NCBI GenBank assembly: GCA_947579605.1
Contig: OX388321.1
Location: 14,871,614 to 14,935,613, forward strand
Source of the DNA: Athripsodes cinereus
Lineage: Eukaryota; Arthropoda; Insecta; Trichoptera; Leptoceridae
Length of the DNA stretch: 64,000 nucleotides
Direction of reading: 5' to 3'
Position numbers and translations under genes: made by a program. Below, one piece after another: positions 57,111 through 64,000 of the stretch (within the stretch, counting starts at the first letter, position 1; each line of letters begins with the position of its first letter). Under the pieces are notes generated by a model that had not been told where the DNA came from, did no database searches, and saw only the letters and a list, made by a program, of their open reading frames with translations.

Positions 57111-59029
57111 ATCAGTTACATACAATCTTTCATAAATCTCATACAAAACACAGAGAACATTAATACAGTTTAAATAACAAATTTCACAAACAATTAATTG
57201 TATATTTATATGCATTTCTACCCATTTAGTTCATAAAAAAATAACCAAAAAAACAACGAAATGTATGACATGACGTCTCGCCAGCCTGATTCTCTCATAT
57301 ACCTGATTATTAAATTTTATTTGTTTGTCAATTTTTTTTTCTGAAAAAAATCTATACAATGATACAAAACAGTGTTCATTCAGTGTAAAATTGAGAATTA
57401 TTTACAGGTGCAAAAATAAGTAAAAGAGTTCCATATTGGATATAACTATGTACATTGATAATATTGTAGAAAAAACGAAAGATGTTGTTGTTCATCCTTA
57501 GTTAAATAAATAAATTCAATTATGTATTTTTAGGTTTTTAATCTTTATAGAAATTGATGGATCTATTTCAAAATATACTTTATATCGGACGTAGGAGTCA
57601 TCTTTAGAAAGCAAAGGTACAAATTTAGAGTTTACTACTTCAAGCAAAGAAGCACGATAAACAACGTGATCTGAATATGGCTATGCGTTAGATAGATGAT
57701 AATATATTTAGTTTGTCATACTATTAGTGTAGGACTGTGTATTGTATGTACAAGGGCTGCTACATGAGCATAGCACAAGGGAGTAGCGAGTAGCTAGTTG
57801 TACTACTTAGTGCTAGTATTTTATACTCGTACAAAGAACGTTCTCTGGAAATTGTCCCACGCGATGTAGAATATTTATATTCGCGTCCAAACACATTCTT
57901 CTATGGTTGGAATTACAATACAGCAAAATATTTCACATATCAAATGTAGAAAAATATCCCGTGTCGAAAGAAGAGAGAATAACGGCAGAAAATAAATATG
58001 TAATATAAAAAACCTTAAAAAAGTCAAAAATATTATTATTCCGACTCAGTATACAAAAAAAGGGAATTTCAAAGAGAGCCTTGTATATTTTTTATATTAT
58101 GCCTAGGTGCCTGAGAAGCCTTTGACAAAATATTTCCTCCCTACAGCTCTTATTTCGTTTCTTTTCTTATTATTTATTGGATCAGAGAAAAAAATAATAG
58201 CGTTGTTTGTCATAAGACAAGCACTAAAAGATAATAAATCTGTTTATATGATTAAATCGTGGACACGTGATGATAACATTGAAAAGGTGAGTATGCACGA
58301 GTCTTTGGTTTTTACGTTCTTCATGGTTTTGTTTCGATTTAAGTTAGAAACTTTCAATGCACATAATCTATGCAGATGAATCATTGTTACCTAAAATTAA
58401 TCAAAAGCATAATATGATACCAAAGTATATTTAAAAATCTATTCCCCAAACTAACAAAAACGAAATAGTTTTCTTAGACCATTATAAGCGGTTAAAGTAG
58501 TGAGAAAACAGGAGCGGATTTACTAATTTTCTCTCTTTTTATTTTTCTCGCATTGCACCCAATACAATGAGTGATACTGACTGAATTAAGAAGCAAAAAA
58601 AAACATTTAGCGTATGCTATTTAAAACTGAATCAATCAAGTAAATTTAATCGTTATATCAAATATTTAGTTACATACTCAAGATTAGTTGAGCAATGTTA
58701 CTACAGTTGACCAAGAAAAAAACAAGTATTTTAAAGGTTTCAGCAGTCGATAGAAGTTTGAATGGTCTGTTTGTTTGATTTCAGGTTGCCTACAAAACTT
58801 TGGAACATTTCAAACGGATTTAGGAGTGACGTTGGATGCACAATGTCACACCCGCATCATTAGTACCTCACTGATTTTGCTGAGCGTGTAATGTGGAACA
58901 AATAACTGACCACGTGGTTAACACATGTTCTCAATACTCTTAAAACAATAACGGTAGTTTTTAAATTATATTCGGGTGGCATTTTTTACGTATTGTCAAT
59001 TATTCAATCAATCGCTTTTCACTGCTCGT
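57111..59029. other. AT-rich non-coding stretch
   Basis: The 90-codon frame at 58107-58379 has no recognisable domain. No repeat was supported. Confidence 0.45.
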
Positions 59030-59195
59030 CACGGGAGCACAGCGTTGAAACCAGATTCCTCCATTCACAGCATCTTTGCGTCACCTATTCCCACAATATT
59101 TTGAGAGTTCTGATGTTTCATACGAATGGTTTATTGTAAAAGAGTACTGTTCAGGCGGTTGGATGATAGGACAGTGCTCTGTTTGTATCTTTATA
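59030..59195 (-). mobile_element. Degenerate LINE C-terminal fragment
   Basis: gaaaccagattcctccattc, acagcatctttgcgtcacct, attcccacaatattttgaga follows the copy at 37858-38040 with deletions. Confidence 0.6.
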
Positions 59196-59982
59196 TTCCT
59201 ACTTAAATAAAATATAAATGTTTTGTAATATAACTGTCTTTTTTAGTCCTCACCTGATTGAGCCACGTCCTCGTTTTTTTATTATATCCGAGTGTTTTTG
59301 CCAAGTCCCAATGAATGTTATGAAATAGTCTATCTTGTAGTATATGACCGACACTATGGTGTGGCATTCGTCTATATAGATCAGGGAATCATTGTGTCGA
59401 TATAATACTATTTTGAACTTCCTAAGTATACGTGGTATAAACACTTCACGACACGCAGTTCATTTTTCAAACTGTTGAAAGATGTGAAAATAATTGATAG
59501 TAGAAATCTTCACTTCTGAAAACAATTACGTTTACATTTACAATGAGTAAAGTACACCGTACGTAATTTTCAAGCAGGGTTTCTTTACTAAATACACTAA
59601 AGCAATGACCATTAAATTTTAAAATAAATGTGCATTTGCATAAACATGTATATCATGTCATGGCTGCTTCTCTTATGCGTGCATGTGACTGCTTATTTTT
59701 CGGGAAACTAATTTGCTGTTTTTACATTTTATTAATGATAGATACATGCAAGGAACTTTATGACAAGCATTGTATAATATGGCGCAACACGTAGTCAATT
59801 CAAAAAGATTAATCAATGATTTTTTTCTTCACAGAAACCACAAATTACTGTTGTGAATGAAAATGCACAAAAAGAGTATATTTAAATCTTATCTATTAGC
59901 TAATAATTTTTTGTGAGGAGGAGTTCGATTGACTGCATTAATTTAAAGAAACTCAGTAAGCTGACACCATAGGCATTGTTTA
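59196..59982. other. AT-rich non-coding stretch
   Basis: No gene or repeat supported. Confidence 0.5.
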
Positions 59983-60028
59983 AACTAATTAATCAGGTAC
60001 TTTCTTATAAGTACCTGATTAATTAGTT
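59983..60028. repeat. Perfect 20-bp-arm hairpin abutting a SINE
   Basis: aactaattaatcaggtactt (59983-60002) and aagtacctgattaattagtt (60009-60028) are exact reverse complements around a 6-nt loop. The tRNA-like SINE starts at the next base. Confidence 0.97.
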
Positions 60029-60247
60029 GGCCGGTGTGGCGTGGAGGTAATGCTCTTGCCTTTGAGTCACGAGGTCCCGGGTTCGATTCCCGGCCAGGGC
60101 AAAGTGAAGAATGACCTTTTTCAAATTGTCGTGGGTCTGGGTGTTACATGTATATGTGTGTATCGTCGCGTTAGTACTCATAATACAAGATTCATCTTAG
60201 TTTGGGACTAGCTCGATCTGTGTGAATTGTCTATGTATGTTATGTTA
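60029..60247 (+). mobile_element. tRNA-derived SINE with intact tRNA-like head
   Basis: The head ggccggtgtggcgtggaggt, aatgctcttgcctttgagtc, acgaggtcccgggttcgatt, cccggccagggca has an A-box-like tggcgtggaggt, a perfect B box (ggttcgattcc) in a 5-bp T stem (cccgg/ccggg), and an anticodon-loop-like cctttgagt suggesting a Gln(TTG)-like parent. The body continues caaattgtcgtgggtctggg, gttacatgtatatgtgtgta, tagtactcataatacaagat and ends in (tatgt)n. A near repeat (taattagttg / taattacttg) at the borders may be the TSD. The tRNA body is not a functional gene: the acceptor stem is mismatched. Confidence 0.85.
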
Positions 60248-60659
60248 TGTTAATTACTTGTTATTCTGAATAACACGCATTGTTAATAATCTTGTATGTC
60301 ACGAAGTGTTAAAAAAATACGGGTCACAGGAATACTGATATTTTTTCATCGAGTATAATTTCCCTTAGGCATCGTGCGATACGTGTTCCGATGATACGGG
60401 CCTACCTTACAAACAAACAGTTGTAGCGATGCTATGTCTTATCAAAATGTCAGAAATTGAAATAATAATATACTTCCTTACTATATTACCACCTACATAA
60501 CGTCTTACCTACGTGTTAAATAAAAATAATTTTCTCTAGGACAATTTATTGCAGAAACATAATATTTATGTTATCATGCAATAATAAAATTCTTTATTCA
60601 TTTAATTATTTTAAATATTGATAATATTAGGTTTATGCTTACGAAAAAAGCATTACATT
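60248..60659. other. AT-rich non-coding stretch
   Basis: No gene or repeat supported. Confidence 0.5.
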
Positions 60660-61492
60660 AACATTCATACATCTCAAACAAAAATAACATATTATCTGCA
60701 ATACACAATAAATGTAAATGCAAAACTCTAGAATAAAACTAAACGTTATCATAATAAATGAAACACAATCATAACATTCATACATCTCACAACAAAAATA
60801 AGATAATATCTGCAATACACAATAAATGTAAATGCAAAACTCTAGAATAAAACTAAACGTTATCATAATAAATGAAACACAATCATAACATTCATACATC
60901 TCACAACAAAAATAAGATATTATCTGCAATACACAATAAATGTAAATGCAAAACTCTAGAATAAAACTAAACGTTATCATAATAAATGAAACACAATCAT
61001 AACATTCATACATCTCACAAAAAAAAAAACATATTATCTGCAATACACAATAAATGTAAATGCAAAACTCTAGAATAAAACTAAACGTTATCATAATAAA
61101 TGAAACACAATCATGACATTCATACATCTCACAACAAAAATAACATATTATCTGCAATACACAATAAATGTAAATGCAAAACTCTAGAATAAAACTAAAC
61201 GTTATCATAATAAATGAAACACAATCATACCATTCATACATCTCACAACAAAAATAACATATTATACACAATAAATGTAAATGCAAAACTCTAGAATAAA
61301 ACTAAACGTTATTATAATAAATGAAACACAATCATAACATTCATACATCTCAAAAAAAAAATAACATATTATCTGCAATACACAATAAATGTAAATGCAA
61401 AACTCTAGAATAAAACTAAACGTTATCATAATAAATGAAACACAATCATAACATTCATACATCTCACAAAAAAAATAACATAATATCTATGT
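60660..61492. repeat. ~114-bp tandem array, about 7.3 units
   Basis: The word cattcatacatctc recurs at 60662, 60775, 60889, 61003, 61118, 61231, 61338 and 61452, giving periods of 113-115 and one of 107. Each unit continues caaaaataacatattatctg, caatacacaataaatgtaaa, tgcaaaactctagaataaaa and cgttatcataataaatgaaa. Differences between units are few: length changes in an A run, a 7-bp deletion in unit 6, single substitutions. The long minus-strand frames (60639-61462) exist because 114 is divisible by three. Confidence 0.96.
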
Positions 61493-61524
61493 ACCATACA
61501 TTATTATCCACCATACATTAAACC

Positions 61525-61667
61525 GGGTTAGTTGGAAGACATCGCATTTTAGCGATAAACTCGCCCTCTGTACCTACATTGAATTGTATAATTGTTATTT
61601 TAATGACACTGTTTTATTATGTAATATTGTAACCAATGTACTGTGAAGAATAAAATAAATAAATATA
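61525..61667 (+). mobile_element. LINE 3' end with hairpin motif and (AAAT)n tail
   Basis: gggttagttggaagacatcg, catttt, agcgataaactcgccctctg, then aatgtactgtgaagaataaa and ataaataaatat. It is the plus-strand counterpart of 1113-1260 and directly follows the tandem array. Confidence 0.7.
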
Positions 61668-63511
61668 TTACATTAATATGATTATTTTAGATTAAAATTT
61701 AAAATAATCATGTTCAAAGTCAACGACAGAATTGTATGATGTCAATTATAGAAAATGATATCAAATAATTATGTATTGAGAATTTTTAAGTAAATGATTA
61801 TTGTATTGAAAGATGGCATAAAAACTCCCACCATCAACCGAGTATTACGTTTTTTACAAAATTTATAAATTTAATTATTCAAAACAATTATTGAAACAGA
61901 ATAATGAAAAAACAATAAGCAATGTAATTAATGAACAACGTTTTGGACAAACACAATTTTCCATTTGTTGGAAGGTTTATTACAAAATTATTATTTTTGC
62001 GCTTATTACCATGTTACACAATTGAATTTATAATGTTGTCAATTATATAATAATGATGGAGAATTTTAGTTTATTGTCTCGTATTGTTTATTAACAAAGT
62101 AGGTAGGTATGTAGTTCATAACATGACGTCATAATAATTGACATAATTTAATGAATTATGTTAAGCAGTAAAGTATATCATATTATGGAGACTAGAGCTA
62201 ATTTGATAGTAGGTATTATTTACCAGTGGGTGAATTACAAAACGTAGGTAGTTACGTTATGTCCGAAAATGTATTAAAAGCAATAATTTCTATTTTCAGG
62301 TTCTACCATCTACTGGCTTTACCATTAAGTTAAAAATTGCGATTTATGAGTAACATAATTGAACTTCTGAATGTTATTCTATACAAACGTTATATGAAAG
62401 TAATTTGAACACTCATGTGTTGAATTGAGAAAAATAATATTATATTGTTGTAAAATTTAAAAATAACTATTTTTCGAATTAATCATGGTCCGAGTTTTTT
62501 TATGTTTACACATATTTTATTTTGGAAAACAAATTCCTTTCATGGTAGAAAGAAGGAAGGGTGTTTTCAACGCTTAGGAATAGGCTTATACTGGTTTAAG
62601 AATGCTTTACTCTAGAAACCTTTACTGATTTCTAGCACATTTATTAAATATCTCATGCTTATTATTTTGTTCGGCTCTAACCCTGATGACTTGAATCTAG
62701 GAAATGACATGGCGATGTCTGTTTCCACCTGTGGAAAGATTTAGGCCATATACGAGTTTTTAGTATTTCACGCCCTTTATAGCTCAATTATTTCGTTTTC
62801 TGAAATTTATATGACAAAAAAAATCGTACACACTACGTGATTAAGTAAACGCCATCATTGTTACGTACGATTTATAGGTATGTACATAGTTACTTGTCAC
62901 TGATTTCCCGTTTGAAATTTGACATTTTCATTTCAATCTATATGAAGAGTAATTATATTATTATAGATAAAACGTTTGTGCATTATTATGCAATTCATAT
63001 TATAACACATTGTATTAAACTTAATGTGTTTAGACCAATGGAATTTGGAAAACCCTGTTAAATGATACAAAACTATGGACTTGGAAATGTTAACCAATTT
63101 AGTCAACTAATAATATTATTAGATACGCTGTATGCTTTCAACACACGCTACTTGCAACACGAGCCTCAAATTTGTACCTAGAGTACCAAATACATATATA
63201 TTATTTAAAGAACATTTTTTGACTGAAGAATATGAAATATTTTATTTCAAAGATGATGATAACAAAGGATTATTTTGTTGCGAGAGTATTTTTTTTCTTT
63301 TTGAGTTGATGTTGTCACGTACATGTATGTTAATATTTATTCAAAATGGTGGTGACAATGATTTTAAGATATCCTGCTTGTATACTAATTTTAACTTGTA
63401 TACTAAGAAAATCCCTTAACAAAGATTTTTTTATAATTAATCTGTTTTTTGTCGAAACAGATGATGATATTGATTTTGGACGATTTTATTTTTGACACCG
63501 TTTTAAAGTCC
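61668..63511. other. AT-rich non-coding stretch
   Basis: The 95-codon frame at 63132-63419 (+) has no recognisable domain. No repeat supported. Confidence 0.45.
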
Positions 63512-63860
63512 CTAGACTGTTTCAAGGGCGCCAGTGAAGAGTTCAGTTTTTAATTTGCTTCTGAAGCTGGTGACAGTCTGACTATCTCTCAGTGGCACCG
63601 GTAGGCGATTCCACATAACCGGTCCAACAACACCAAAGGTCCTCTCATAGAAGTTAGATTAGAAAGCAAAGTAATAATAAGATAAATAGTTAAAAGGTTA
63701 GGTTTAGATGTAGCTGATGTTGTTTCTACAGTGTTGATATCGTAGAGCTCGCGGTTTGATAATTGTGTGCGGCCCGCGCTAAATGTGCGCTATAATTGGT
63801 CTGATACTGCAGAGAATTCAATTGGTTTCAATATTCTACTTTGAATATTCGGAAAATAAT
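63512..63860 (-). pseudogene. LINE reverse transcriptase C-terminus
   Basis: The minus strand ends with FYERTFGVVGPVMWNRLPVP, LRDSQTVTSFRSKLKTELFT, GALETV and a TAG at 63512-63514. R.FSV.GP.LWN.LP..LR...S..SFKSKLKT.LF is the canonical extreme C-terminus of many animal non-LTR retrotransposon RT proteins. Upstream (63656-63830) the frame is broken, with only scraps of the preceding domain. Confidence 0.88.
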
Positions 63861-64000
63861 CTAAATACATTCGAAACACTACATAAATAAATACGTATTA
63901 TCTTTGTTCTATAGTAACTGTTTCGACAGGACGTTACGATAAATTCTTTTCTGTAATTGACTGCTAATTTACTTCTTTTGCTACATAATGGTATTTATTA

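Noticed and set aside
58107..58379. 90-codon plus-strand ORF
   Set aside because: A hydrophobic N-terminus could mimic a signal sequence, but no domain or splice context supports a gene.
60029..60100. Functional tRNA gene
   Set aside because: B box and T stem are good, but the acceptor stem does not pair well, no terminator T run follows, and a SINE body with a repeat tail is attached.
60639..61462. 215- and 66-codon cysteine-rich repetitive proteins on the minus strand
   Set aside because: They are by-products of a 114-bp tandem repeat. The unit contains AT-rich DNA and the frame breaks where a unit loses 7 bp.

Overview
This window is AT-rich eukaryotic DNA, most likely from an insect. 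The only convincing host coding sequence is one spliced immunoglobulin-domain exon on the minus strand (9109-9239). It has consensus splice sites and resembles the Sidestep-type cell-adhesion family of arthropods. Frequent 'taggtacctacc'-type words and the retroelement families fit an insect such as a lepidopteran or hemipteran, but I cannot fix the order. No rRNA, CRISPR array, operon or prokaryotic gene is visible. Most short ATG/GTG-to-stop stretches here are chance ORFs.

Almost everything else recognisable is transposable-element debris. There are 5'-truncated non-LTR retrotransposons (LINEs) of several families: RTE-like 'GRPR' C-termini; an RNase H plus zinc-knuckle family at 34.3-35.0 kb and 40.9-41.8 kb; RT thumb/C-terminal families at 24.6 kb, 26.7-27.6 kb and 42.2-43.0 kb; and a family with a PD-(D/E)XK-like C-terminal domain at 39.2-40.0 kb. 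Several insertions have exact target-site duplications (TSDs) that I could read. Three short retroposon families are present. SINE-A is tRNA-derived, ends in 'gggttttgttataaaccc' and has about 12 copies. SINE-B is about 250 bp and shares its 3' end with the RTE-like LINE (about a dozen copies). One tRNA-headed element at 60.0 kb has a (TATGT)n-type tail. DNA-transposon derivatives include a hAT-like element with 8-bp TSDs (32.6-33.2 kb), two Harbinger-like MITEs with CTG TSDs (27.6 and 44.2 kb), an inverted-repeat MITE at 11.75 kb and a foldback element at 9.5-10.1 kb.

Layout: 0-9 kb is mostly non-coding, with a 27-bp minisatellite (2.87-3.33 kb) and a GC-rich long hairpin (7.43-7.67 kb). 9-13 kb holds the Ig exon and several foldback or nested elements. 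13-24 kb is sparse. 24-45 kb is a dense nested graveyard of LINEs, SINEs and MITEs. 45-52 kb has clustered SINE-A copies, a perfect 79-bp-arm palindrome (49.1 kb) and RTE/SINE-B copies. 52-60 kb is sparse. 60-61.7 kb holds a hairpin, a tRNA-like SINE, a 114-bp tandem array and a LINE 3' end. A further LINE end lies at 63.5 kb.

The most interesting signals are the perfect 79-bp inverted repeat, the apparent LINE/SINE-B pairing through a common 3' end, the 220-codon open endonuclease-like frame that lacks an early ATG, and the homogeneous 27-bp minisatellite. All identifications are by eye; no alignment or search was run.
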